Source: Dactylorhiza incarnata (Eukaryota > Streptophyta > Magnoliopsida > Asparagales > Orchidaceae). Taken from it: a stretch of 64,000 nt of DNA. The notes below the pieces were generated by a model that had not been told where the DNA came from, did no database searches, and saw only the letters and a program-made list of their open reading frames with translations. The position numbers and the translations under genes are program-made. Of the stretch, positions 9,471-20,147 are shown in pieces (position 1 is the stretch's first letter; each line of letters opens with the position of its first letter). The stretch spans positions 23,356,001 through 23,420,000 of the forward strand of contig JAWHQI010000004.1 in NCBI GenBank assembly GCA_033032865.1, given 5' to 3'.

Positions 9471-10170
9471 CGTCTTCTTAAGCCTCTTGAGATCCAAAAT
9501 TCCAGAGCTTCATGCCACAACATAGAGAGGAAGGTTCAGAGAGATACTCCCATAAATCCATAAAGACTAAAGGAGATCCGTTGAGAAGATTTCAACACGC
9601 GTCATCATCGTGACGAAAGAACGCATCGACTACGATCATACTATGCGTCTTTGTCTACTTCTCCAAGAGATCCACATAGAGGGAGTTTTTATATTATTGT
9701 CTTTTCATTTCATATCTTTTCTGTAAACGTTTAGTGAATTCACCTCGTGTTGGCGACTAGGTATGGGTAGGACTTAGGGCTGAAATTCGCCTCGTGTTGG
9801 CGACTAGGTCTCAGGAGTAGGTCTAGGGGGTGCTCGAGGCCATATCCGGGGAAGGGTTGGCTAGAGCGGCTTGAGGCCGTATCCGGGGAAGGATTGGCTA
9901 AAGCCAACCGGTTCGTGGGGATACGAGTCGGTATAGAAAACAAAAAGAGTCTTTCTATTAGCTTTGATTTCTAGCTTCGATAAGAGATCAAGTTTTGTAA
10001 TCATGCTTCTCAAGTTAATAAAATCATGTCTTTACTTTTACTTCACTTGATTTGTCTTGATCTTCTCTAGTTTAAAATCAAAGCTTTTTCAAAGCTATTC
10101 AAAATATATTACAAGTTTTTAAAACCCTTATTCACCCCCCCCCCCTCTAAGGGCGCCTACCGATCCAACA

Positions 10171-10931
10171 GTTCCTCCAATAGGTAAATGCTCAAGCGTT
10201 ACTAAGCTCTTTAGCTTAACTGGTTACGTGTGGTCGTGAGAACCCACGGTCATGGTTTTGGAGTGATGTTATGATTAGCCTCATGCGTGCTTAGGCGGTT
10301 GTGGGGAACCTTCGGGCGAACCCAACCAACATCATGTGCATCCCCAGGATCAACTCTATTTGTTTCTACACCTAGAAGATTGATTATGCTTGAAACCCCA
10401 CCTTGTGTAGTTTGCACCTTCCTTATAGTACTACTTGCTGCTAGTACGACTTGTTTGCAGGGAAGAAGCTCCGCCACCCCGAGAGAGGGGTGGGTTCATT
10501 ATAATTTGGTCAGCTGTGCTGACCGTTGCTTTGTTTGCCACCTCTTGGTGGAATCCTCATATGCAGGTGCAGGTGAGCCTAGCGGGAAATAGCGGGCGGT
10601 GGCCCTTTTTGCTGTATTGGCCCTCGAAGGCCAGCCTCTTTTCTGCTTTTCATGTATTGTCAGCCTGCGTGCCGAAGTATGTTTAGGGAGTTTTGTACGT
10701 TTTGGAATGTAAGGCCTTAAGGCCGTAACTCTACACTTTATTGTTTCATTCCTGTGATAGTGGAATATTCTAAAAGAAATGTTAAATCTTTATGCTTCCG
10801 CTTATGTTTAGTATACTCTGGTGTAGTTCTTTTCTGTATATCTCCTTTTAACGCCTAGCTAGTTTGGTTAGTATAGCGTGGGGTCCCGGCCGGACCTACG
10901 GTTATATTATTTGTACTGGCAGGGTGTTACA
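10171..10931 (+). repeat. Gypsy-like LTR end, family X (+ orientation)
   Basis: No ORF of note. The last about 370 bp (10560-10931) match the reverse complement of 33560-33960. Shared landmarks include a CAGCCTGCG(T/C)GCCGA word, GCTTCCGCTTATG, GCGTGGGGTCCCG and a GGCAGGGTGTTACA-type end. A terminal TGTTACA is usual for Ty3/gypsy LTRs. No PBS follows, so this is a 3' or solo LTR. The left boundary is not defined. Confidence 0.5.
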
Positions 10932-13547
10932 TCACTCGTCAGCTGGAGGAAGAAGATGAATAGCTTCTGTTAGATCTACTTCAAGATATGTGTAAGATCT
11001 GTTATTTATTTAATAACAGAATCTGTTTTGTGCACGCGGCTGGCTTCAAGCCACTTTTTTAGGCATGTTCCGGCCAGATTCAGGTCTCGGGCTCAACATG
11101 AATGTTGTAGCCCTCGGAAATACCTTTTTGAAATGTTGTTGTATGCTTTCTGGGGAGCTCTGTAGCTCCCTAGGATTAAAATCAAAACTACTATGTTTTG
11201 GCAAACTATAAATTATGTACTGGACAGATTCTATCCAGATTTGTACAGTTGAGTTCAACCCCATATTTAGGCATGTTACACTTTTGGTTCAGATCTCGGG
11301 ATCAACATGAAAGTTGTATCCCTTGGAAAGACCTTTCCAAAAGGTTGTGGCACAATATTTTTGTTGGAGCATAACTCCCAAATATCTTGTTTTAGTAAAC
11401 AGTGATGCACACGTACATAGTTTGAATATTTTATTGATTTCTCTGCAAATATTCTATGAATTATTATTAAATTTGGTAGATATGTGCTTGATAATATTGT
11501 GATCACCCATGTTATGTTTCAAAATTTTTGGATACATATTTGATATGAATCTGTCGATCGTATCGTAAAAATGTTATGTGTCTTTAATAACTATTTTGAT
11601 ACACAATGAGGTCAAAACTTGGTGGGAATGATTAAGTCAATAATTATGATCTATGGTAGAAGTTTCAGAAGATTTGGCATTGAAATGAGTCCTTAATTAA
11701 ATGTGTCGTTATAATTTATTATGCTGAAAGGAAATGACATAATGATCAATTGATCAAGTATTTTTTGTAGCGTGCTTGTAATAGTATCTACAGCACTCGA
11801 TAACCTTGTATAGGTTTAGAATTATGATAACCATATAGTAAAGTATATGATTGATGAGTCTTAGGAGAACAGCTATAAGATGATTAATATTGACTAAGGG
11901 TGATTGAATAGTGCTTATGAATTCAATTGCATCCAAAACATGTGATTCGAGCATAAGGATTGGATACGGCTAATACATCGGGTAGATATATTTAGTAAAC
12001 GTGAACATGGAACTAGACACACAAGTAGTCCTATAGGATCATATAGAGTATTTTCCATGACATGCACATACAACAACTCAAGAGTTATGACAGCTCGGTA
12101 CGATAACAGTGATGGTTTGGTGTGGATTATAGTATATGGTTATATCCTATGGTGTTGCGACAAGGACCTGGTTGGTAAGGCCTTGGATGGTAATTAACAT
12201 TGGTTGAACATGTAAGCAGTAAAATGTATTAAGGACTTGTTCATGAGCCCTTCAGTGCTTGATAGCACTGGTTGAGTATGGGATTTACTTGGGAGTATGC
12301 TTTTTACACGGATGTATAATGGTCCTTGCTGGTGGATTACTTGTGGCGAGTCTACGGGCTTGCTGGTCGTCACACCGGCAGTAGCTGGTGGATAGACTCT
12401 TGGATGGTTGGGATGGGCTCTTTGGTGTTTACTTCCCAAAGACTCCTTCCATTCCATTGACCAGTTGGGTTGGGCTCTTTGGTGCTTCCTTCCCAAAGAC
12501 CCCTTCTGTGTCCAGTACGTAGGATCTCCGATGTTGTGCTCTTAGCATCGAGGCGTATGTAAGGCCTAGGTCTGGTAGTGTGTATACCCACCTTGTAGTG
12601 GAGAGCCCGTTCCACTGCCTCTGTATGGCCACAATGGGAGTTTCCTGAGTGGTTATCTTCCCTCGAAAGAGGGAACTAAGGTCTATATCGACATAGCAAG
12701 TAAGTGTGTGTGTGTGTGTGAGCATGGGTGAGTTATCATACATTCATTGCATTCCATTATATTGCATTTCACCGCATCAGACCCTCATCATATAAATTAG
12801 TATGAGCTCTTTTATATGATTAGTTATATTTAATGTACCAGACCCTTTACTTATGCATTTGTATGGGCATCTTTATACGTTAAGTTCAATTCAATTCTTG
12901 TTACTCGTTGATTATTACTTACTAATTATTGTGCTCTCTTTTACACATGTGGTACATTTTGGCACTTATCTATACATATGAACTGCTAGAATTACTCACC
13001 ATTATACCACCTACTGGATATATATATATATTACTGCATATATTGAGTTCCTTTATCCTTCCTTCCACCCAGTGCATAAGAGTCGTCGGTGGAGAGGATA
13101 TGAAGCCACTTAGTCTTTATGACGAACGGTTGTTACACCACTACTTTTAGGAGCACGCCCCACAGGAAAATATGCACACTGCGTAGAAGGACAAACAGGC
13201 TGGAATGACAGGGCCTGAGATTATGTTACCATCACTGCTTTCCGTTACTAATGTGAGGGTTTTGAGCACTTTGATGCAGCCTACGGGAAATTTTGTTGTA
13301 CTCTGATTTTTAGGAACTTATTGTTTCATGTAGCACATCTTATGTTTTTGTGGACCATGTTGCTTATTGTGGATTATGGCTTCTGTTCTTTATTTACTAA
13401 TGGGTTGATAATGTGATATTCGAAATATCCGGCAAAATGGGCGTCTTGGGGTACAGGCTAACTCGTGCGTTGACGCTACCGCAAGGAAACTGTTCTGGGC
13501 ATAAGGCTGCCCTCGGATGTGTCATGTGTTCCAGGAAGGGTCTTACA
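10932..13547 (+). repeat. Probable gypsy LTR, non-coding
   Basis: There is no supported gene. The segment ends in GGGTCTTACA at 13547 and is followed by a PBS-like TGGTATCAGCT, so its right part is probably a 5' LTR of a Ty3/gypsy element. Internal repeats: a diverged tandem duplication of about 205 bp (copies starting near 11062 and 11267, both with a TCTCGGG-TCAACATGAA word), a 57-bp duplication (12405-12505) and a short TG microsatellite (12703-12720). The left boundary is uncertain. Confidence 0.45.
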
Positions 13548-13549
13548 AA

Positions 13550-13560
13550 TGGTATCAGCT
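13550..13560 (+). other. Primer binding site, initiator Met-tRNA type
   Basis: TGGTATCAGCT follows an LTR-like end two bases upstream and matches the usual TGGTATCAGAG start of plant LTR element PBS sites. It marks the start of an internal region of which little coding sequence remains. Confidence 0.55.
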
Positions 13561-14662
13561 TGCAATGATCCTACGATAAAGAAGTCTGTTAAACCATGGG
13601 GCCACCCTACTAGATAATTCAGTTTGAGGACAAATTGATACATCGGAAGCAGTGGTGTGCCCATGTGTAATTCACATTAAGTATGTCAACTTTTTCCTAT
13701 AAAATTACCAACCTAATCCAAAACGCATACCCTGTATGTGTAGATGCTGGCACATTCTGAGCCAGCAATTGGTTTTACCATTCCAACAATAAGAGTTGGT
13801 TTGGCATAGGATTAGTGCCAACCTATCTAGGTTACCATTTTGGTTGACATAGCGAGATATTTCGTGACGTATCCTAGTCTTATATCGATCTTGGGGATGA
13901 TTTGGTCAAGCAGTAAGTTACCCCAAAGTGACTAAGGGTTGAGTTTAACGCGAGTGTAAGTGCTCAAGGCTTATACTCTGATGTTTCTACCTCAGATATA
14001 GAGTAATATTATCACCCTACCCAAAATATGAGGACAATCTCAATGAGACTTGGTGCTTGTAACCTACTATCAGTTTAGTAAGAGACTACTAAGCGTGACT
14101 TTTGTTTACTGTATGTGGATACCTCCCACATCTAATTCTGTAGAAGATTTCATGTGGATAGGATACGATAAGAATTCGGATCCAGAGAAGAGCCATTTTT
14201 GGGTTGGTCATATATTGACCTTGAGAAGGTTGTCGTAAATGGTAGCTCTGAGGACCTAATGCATGTATTATATCAATGAGTCTTAGGGTGGAACCCCATG
14301 TTTAGGACTATAGGTCTTTAAGGCACAAACATGAGATGAACGTAAAATATTGGTGGTGGAAGAAACTCAGCCAAAGATGTACGTGGGCTTATCTCTTCGT
14401 TTATTGGGCAAGTTATGTACCGTCTTGGGTTTCCCTGGGAATTAAAAATCTTTGCAAAAAAAAATTTTAACATTGGAAGTTTGTGATCCTTAAAAAATTA
14501 GTTAACCTTAAGCAAAGTGGACTGCTAATGCCATGCTTTGATCAATAGAAATTTCATTAGAGGAATAAGAGAAAAGAGAAGTTTAAGGATGATAATTCTC
14601 TCTATATTGTTCTAAGACTGTGGATAAGTAAATGAGCAGAGTAGTAAAATTACACTTTGGGA
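13561..14662. other. Non-coding remnant, probable gypsy leader
   Basis: I see no readable ORF and no repeat motif shared with the rest of the window. From its position after the PBS it should be leader or gag remnant of the gypsy element whose LTR ends at 13547. It continues at 23593 beyond the Angela A insertion. Confidence 0.35.
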
Positions 14663-14667
14663 TATAC

Positions 14668-15618
14668 TGTTGGTGTTTCCATGGTGATATGGAAGTGGTC
14701 AAGTATCTAGTCTCACTTCCAATGCGATATGAGCCTATGGGGTCACACACAAGAGTGTTTGTAGAAGTTGGAGGAAGAATTGTGTTGGCCTTACTCATAT
14801 TGGATATGAGTGAAGGACCAATCCTACGACTTATTGGAATCGGGTCGAGTCAACTGAATGCACCACAAGTATTGTGAATATTGCATGGAGCGTGTTGACA
14901 AGTGTTCGAATCAAAGCTTGTTCGACGAATGGCTAGCGCGTTCGACGAACGGCCAGCGCGTTCGACGAACGGCCAGCGCGTTCGACGAACGGCCAGCGCG
15001 TTCGACGAATGGCCAGCGCGTTCGACGAACGGCCATCGCGTTCGACGAACGCTAGCTAGTTCGTCGAACGCAGTATTCGACGAATTCTGTTTGCTTCAAT
15101 TAATGTCGTGGCTGTGCAGATAGCTTCTCTTTTTCGCCTGGGTATAAAAAGAATGCGATTCTTTTGACCTAAGAATGCGATCTGTTTTGCGATAAACTGA
15201 GAGCGACGAAAGAGTTCTGCCAAAAGATTCTGACGAAAGAGTTCCGTCCGACTGTCGCCGCCGCCGCCTCTTCCTGTAGTCGGACCTAGCAGCCCATGGA
15301 AGATGATGAGGGCTTTCTTCTCTCCAACCTAGATCTTGTGCGACAAGAGGCTAGGTTTCTTCAACGCTCGTGTAGACTTCCGTAGAGGCGCCGATCAATT
15401 TCAGCGCTTGGAAATCAACGATTGTTCTCTGGATTTCTTCTTGGAGCACCTTGGTTGAGTATCGACTCAATCCCGCAAAGGTATATCATTTTTCGATTTC
15501 CTTATTTTCTTTATTCATGAAAACCGCAAGATCCTTAACTCTTTGGGTTGTTCTTGTTATTATTTCCGCTACGCATATACGATATGTCTCTACCCTTTGG
15601 TGTATTGAAAACCCAACA
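14668..15618 (+). repeat. 5' LTR of Angela A
   Basis: TGTTGG at 14668 to CCCAACA at 15618 (951 bp). It contains a 20-bp minisatellite (14919-15085), then a TATA box GTATAAAAAG near 15141-15150. It is 150 bp shorter than the 3' LTR (22487-23587), mainly because the minisatellite has about half as many units. Confidence 0.92.
14919..15085. repeat. 20-bp U3 minisatellite, 7-8 copies
   Basis: The unit is GTTCGACGAACGGCCAGCGC, with GTTCG-A-CGAAC as an inverted repeat. Copies are nearly identical. Two more TTCGTCGAA/TTCGACGAA words follow to 15085, about 55 bp before the TATA box. Confidence 0.9.
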
Positions 15619-15619
15619 G

Positions 15620-15635
15620 TGGTATCAAAGGGAGG
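15620..15635 (+). other. Primer binding site of Angela A
   Basis: TGGTATCAAAGGGAGG starts two bases after the LTR end and matches the 3' end complement of initiator Met-tRNA at its first eight positions. Confidence 0.8.
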
Positions 15636-16715
15636 TTTGCAATCAAGTCTGTGTAAATCGGGATTTTAGAAGCGTTCTAAATGCCCTGATTTCTTCTTGG
15701 AACATCAAGTTTGATGTGATTTTGTGTGGTTTCTGGTGGTGGGATTTCAAAATTTTGGACGGGGCTCTGCCCCGCACCCCGCAAGGGCTCTTCCCCTTGA
15801 CCCCGCTCGCTGATCGGTCAGCGAGACCCCGCCAGGGGCGCGGCCACTTGGAACCCCACCAGGAACGACTGGGATTGCGTTGCGATTTTCATGTTTTAGA
15901 GATTGTTTCTCCTTTTCAGTAACCGTCCCTCTAATTGGTTTGTGAAACCAAATGTCTTAGATTTTGAATCTGACATTGAGAGACGAGCTTGTCTACTGCA
16001 TAAGTTGAGTTGTTGTTCATGTGTCAAATGCATGTAAATTTGGAGATTTAGATGTGTTCTAAATGCTCAGATTTAGCCCTTTCTATCAAAGCATTGATAA
16101 TTTTATTTTGTGCACATCTGGGATGTATTTGGTTTATGAATGTTGTAATTTTGTAAATGTGCACATTGATTAATTGTTAATCTTTTTTATAAAAAATCCC
16201 TAATCCAATATTAAGTATTCGAATGCCTTCCGATGGATGACACTCTTCCTGACTCGATCGATGAAGTTTGGTATTGCCAAGCAAGGTGCATTAATCTATA
16301 TTGGTAAGGGTGCTAGCGGATAATTGTGATATCCCACTGTCGACATCGGGTCCAACTTAACTAGGTGACCTGAAAAGTTGAGTGCCTAGAGGCATTGGGT
16401 TGGCATGCACCATATGATAGATGCGAATAAAGAGTTATTCACCAACCATACAAGAGTTGCATAGTGATGCAATTGGCAAGTGTTGCCTACCTAAATAACC
16501 GCATTATGAGAGGAACACCAAAGCGGACTCGTTGTGTTGGTGAAATATGGATCTTGTCCACTATGAGGGTAGCTCGCATAAACTCTCCGAATTGATATTA
16601 AGGGTTATCAATTTGAATAAAATAGTGGGAGTATTTAATAAAAGACCTTATTAAATAAAATTGTATTTTGAAATATAGTACTAAAATATATTTTGCATTA
16701 TTTTGTAAAACTTCC
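15636..16715 (+). other. Angela A leader, non-coding
   Basis: No gene. A GC-rich block at about 15759-15845 breaks the otherwise AT-rich leader and holds a perfect 8-bp inverted repeat, CTCGCTGA/TCAGCGAG (15806-15825). A stretch near 16216-16640 is matched in the Angela B leader on the other strand (about 27960-28350), confirming common descent. Confidence 0.6.
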
Positions 16716-19281
16716 ATGGCAAGTGGATCTCAGTCCACCTTGTCCCTGAGAGCTATCCTTGAGAAGGACACGCTCAATGGGACTAACTTCCTTGACTGGT
16801 ATAGAAACCTGAGAATTGTTCTCAGGCAAGAGCGTAAGCTCTATATCTTGGAAGAGGATCCCCAATCAGAGCCGACCGGGAACTCGTCCCGTGCCGACAA
16901 AGATGCTTATAAGAAGTATCAAGATAAATCCCCAGATGTCGAATGCCTCATGCTCGTTACCATGACCTTTGAGCTTCAGAAGCAATATGAGACAATGTGT
17001 GGCTTTGAGATTATCAAGCACTTGAAGAAAATGTTTCAAGGGCAGGCTCGACAAGAGAGGTTCGACATCACTAAGGCTTTATTTCAGTGTAAAATGGGAG
17101 CAAGAGACCCAGTTGGAACTCATGTACTCAAAATGATTGGGTACATTGAGAACCTTCAGAGACTGGGGTTTCCTTTAAGCTAAGAGTTGGCTACTAATCT
17201 GATCCTGTAATCACTGCTGAACAGTTACGAGCAATTTGTCTTGAACTATAACATGAATGAAATGGATAAGACACTGCCCGAGCTCCTAGGCATGTTAAGA
17301 ACTGCCAAGAACAACATGAAGAAGACCAAGCCTACTAGCCCCATATTGATGGTGCATAAATGCAAGGGCAAGGCCAAGGGATTCAGGAAGTCTAAGGTGG
17401 GACCTAAGTCTTTCCTAGATCCCAAATCTTCTACCTGAAAAAGAAGGGATTAGCTAAAGAAGGAAATTGCCACCACTGCAGTAAGGCAGGGCATTGGAGG
17501 AGGAATTGTCCCCTCTACATCGAGGATCTGAAGAAGAAGGGAAGTGTGACTTCCACTTTAGGTATTTATGTTATAGAAATTTACATGTCTGCTCCTTCAT
17601 CTTGGGTATTGGATACCGGATGTGGTTCTCACATTTGTACGAATGTGCAGGAACTAACAAGGAGAAGACTGCTGGGTAAAGGAGAGGTGGACCTGTGCGT
17701 TGGAAATGGAGCAAGAGTTGCTGCCGTTGCCATAGGATTGTACCGTCTTTACTTGCCCACTAGGCTTATTATTGAACTTGATAATTGTTATTTTGTTCCT
17801 ACTATAATTAGAAACATCATTTCTATATCATGTTTGGACATGATTGGCTTTACTTTTATTATTAAGAACAATTGTTGTTCTTTATATAAGAAATATGTTT
17901 GTTATGGTGTTGCTCAAATATTTAACGGTTTATATGTTTTGAAAATAAATCATCTGATCTATTACATAGAAAATACCAAACGAATAAAAACTAATGACTC
18001 TAATCCTACCAATCTCTGGCATTGTCGTTTAGGCCATATAAATGAGAAACGCATATCCAAGCTCCATAAAGATGGATTATTGGACTCATTTGACTATGAA
18101 TCATTTGAGAGATGTGAATCATGTTTATTAGGCAAGATGACAAAAGCCCCTTTCACTAGTTGCCCATGATCTCTTGGACATAATACATAATGATGTATGT
18201 GGACCCATGAGTTCTATGGCTAGAGGTGGGTACTACTACTTCATTATATTTACTGATGATTTCAGTAGATACGGATACATGTTTCTTATGAAGAACAAAT
18301 CTGAAACCTTTGAAAAGTTCAAAGAGTTTAAAAATAAAGTAGAGAACCAACTGGGAAAGAGGATAAAAGCACTCTGATCTGATCGAGGTGGCAAATATCT
18401 GAGTCATGAGTTTCGTGATCATCTGAGAGAGTGTGGTATTGTATCACAGCTCACTCCGCCCGGAACACCACAACATATTGGTGTGTCTGAGAGGAGGAAT
18501 CATACTTTGTTAGACATGGTACGGTCGATGATGAGTCATGCATATTTGCCTGTTTCCTTTGGGGGATTTGCTTTAGAGGCTGCTGCATTCACATTAAATC
18601 GTGCTCCAACGAAAACGGTTCTAAAAACACCATATGACATATGGACTGGGAAGCGTCCTAGTATGTCTTTTATTAAGATTTGGGGCTGTGAGGCATACGT
18701 GCGATGTCAAATGCCTGACAAGCTGGAACCCAAGTCGGATAAGTGTTATCATGTGGGATATCCAAGGGAAACCAAAGAGTATTACTTTTACCTTCCGTAC
18801 GAGGGCAAAGTGTTTGTCGCAAGGACTGGCGTCTTTTTGGAGAAAGAGTTCTTATCCAGAAAGACTGCAAAGGTGGAACTTGAGGAAGTTCAAGAACCAC
18901 AAACAATAGTTGAACCAATTTTAGAACCTAAGCAAGGACTACAAGTTGTTGTAGCTAGAGAGCCTGCTCAAGAAACACAAGTCCCGCGTAGATCTGATAG
19001 ACCAAGATTTGAGCCTGAGAGATATGGATTTCTTGTGTCTCAAATAGGTAATGTGTTGCTTATGGATCATGATGATGAGCCTGCAACCTATTAAGAGGCT
19101 ATGTGTGGACCTGACTCCGAGAAGTGGCTTGAGGCCATGAAAACTGAAATAGACTCCATGTATGCAAACCAAGTTTGGACCTTGGTGGAACCACCTGAAG
19201 GGGTACGACCCATAGGGTGCAAGTGGGTCTTCAAGAAGAAGACCGACATGGATGGGAATGTATAGACATTCAAAGGCCGTC
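16716..19281 (+). pseudogene. Angela A gag-protease-integrase, broken
   Basis: Gag starts at ATG 16716 (MASGSQS). The zinc knuckle C-x2-C-x4-H-x4-C lies at 17468-17509, protease LDTGCGSH near 17609-17632, and the integrase HHCC zinc region near 18017-18140. The integrase core has TDDF (about 18255), the SDRGG site (about 18381) and SERRN (about 18486). Breaks: TAA at 17181-17183 and 17208-17210; a one-base shift near 17433; a small deletion with frame change near 18160-18168; TGA 18375-18377 just before the second catalytic Asp; TAA 19092-19094; TAG 19263-19265. The RT N-terminus then meets the insertion at 19282. At three of the stops (17181, 17208, 18375) Angela B or the family consensus suggests Gln or Arg codons that changed by C to T. 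Confidence 0.9.
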
Positions 19282-20147
19282 TGTAACAACCTGGCCCAAC
19301 CACCATACTGATGGGCTGGCAACCCGGCTCACAGGCCGGTCCATCTCCACACCAGTGGGTTGGCTGCCGCGGTTGACGGGCCGGCGCCATCTCCCACACC
19401 TCGCTCGATGTGGGCCGCACTTCCGGTCCGCTTTTTACAAGGGCTACAACCCATACAACACAACGCATCTCTGGCCTATTTCTCAGCACAGTGCGTTGTT
19501 GATGGCGGGTCTCGATCCCCCACCACCCTTGATGAGAAACCTTCAACAGTTCTCATCACCAACTGAACTGCACTTTTTTCTAACAACCCGGCCCAACCAC
19601 CACACTGATGGGCTGGCAACCGGGCTCACAGGCCGGTCCATCTCCACACCAGTGGGCTGGCTGTCGCGGTTGACGGGCCGGCGCCATCTCCCACACCTCG
19701 CTCGATGTGGGCCGCACTTCCGGTCCGCTTTTTTACAAGGGTTGCAGCCCATACACCCCAATGCATCTCTGGCCTATTTCTCAGCACAGTACGTTGTTGA
19801 TGGCGGGTCTCGATCCCCCGCCACCCTTGATGAGAAACCTTCAACAGTTCTCATCACCAGCTGAGCTGGTGATGAGAACTGTTGAAGGTTTCTCATCAAG
19901 GGTGGCGGGGGATCGAGACCCGCCATCAACAACGTACTGTGCTGAGAAATAGGCCAGAGATGCATTGGGGTGTATGGGCTGCAACCCTTGTAAAAAAGCG
20001 GACCGGAAGTGCGGCCCACATCGAGCGAGGTGTGGGAGATGGCGCCGGCCCGTCAACCGCGACAGCCAGCCCACTGGTGTGGAGATGGACCGGCCTGTGA
20101 GCCCGGTTGCCAGCCCATCAGTGTGGTGGTTGGGCCGGGTTGTTACA
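19282..20147. mobile_element. Insertion of three repeat units with inverted ends
   Basis: This 866-bp block splits the RT frame between the Arg-Leu codons at 19276-19281 and an Arg-Leu pair at 20149-20154. It begins TGTAACAACC and ends GGTTGTTACA. Inside are unit R1 (19282-19578, diverged), R2 (19579-19862) and R3 (19864-20147, reverse complement of R2). The unit is GC-rich with an LTR-like TGTAACAACC end. No clean target duplication is visible. ORFs in it are repeated shadows of the same unit in several frames and strands and are not genes. It may be a non-autonomous LTR-type or foldback element. Confidence 0.75.
19579..20147. repeat. Near-perfect palindrome, 284-bp arms, 1-bp spacer
   Basis: The left arm is 19579-19862, the centre base G is 19863 and the right arm is 19864-20147. 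Reading outwards from the centre (AGCTGGTGATGAG on one side, its complement on the other) the arms agree over essentially their whole length. The one clear difference is near the outer end (TCTAAC versus TGTAAC). R1 next to it is visibly more diverged. Confidence 0.88.

Larger units (their letters stand above)
6706..10170 (+). mobile_element. Sirevirus element S2, 3' end only
   Basis: After the S1 LTR the sequence matches the S3 3' UTR (for example a conserved block with GCATGCCTCTAAGTATGAG near 6758 and 48807). It runs through polypurine tracts into a complete 3' LTR ending at 10170. All coding parts of S2 lie left of the window, beyond the S1 insertion. Confidence 0.85.
8766..10170 (+). repeat. 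3' LTR of S2
   Basis: TGTTGG at 8766 to CCAACA at 10170 (1405 bp), preceded by AAAAGGGGGAG. U3 carries a long GCGCTAGCGC / TTCGACGAA array (8928-9439). A clear TATA box CTATAAAAAG lies at 9448-9457. U5 ends with a C run and TCTAAGGGCGCC. Sequence past 10170 is unrelated to S2. Confidence 0.9.

Noticed and set aside
12194..12743. Overlapping - strand ORFs with repeated QRA(H/Q)PN words
   Set aside because: Produced by a 57-bp tandem duplication inside LTR-like DNA; no start context or domain.
14919..15060. Regular 20-bp repeats resembling a CRISPR array
   Set aside because: There are no spacers; units are contiguous and lie in the U3 of a plant retrotransposon LTR.
19800..19825. GGTCTCGATCCCCC, similar to a tRNA B box, suggesting a SINE
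   Set aside because: One base too many compared with GGTTCGAnnCC, no A box at the right distance, and no poly-A or T tail at the unit end.
19217..19864. Long ORFs on both strands at 19.2-20.1 kb
   Set aside because: They are translations of the R repeat units in different frames, identical on both strands because of the palindrome; no domain.
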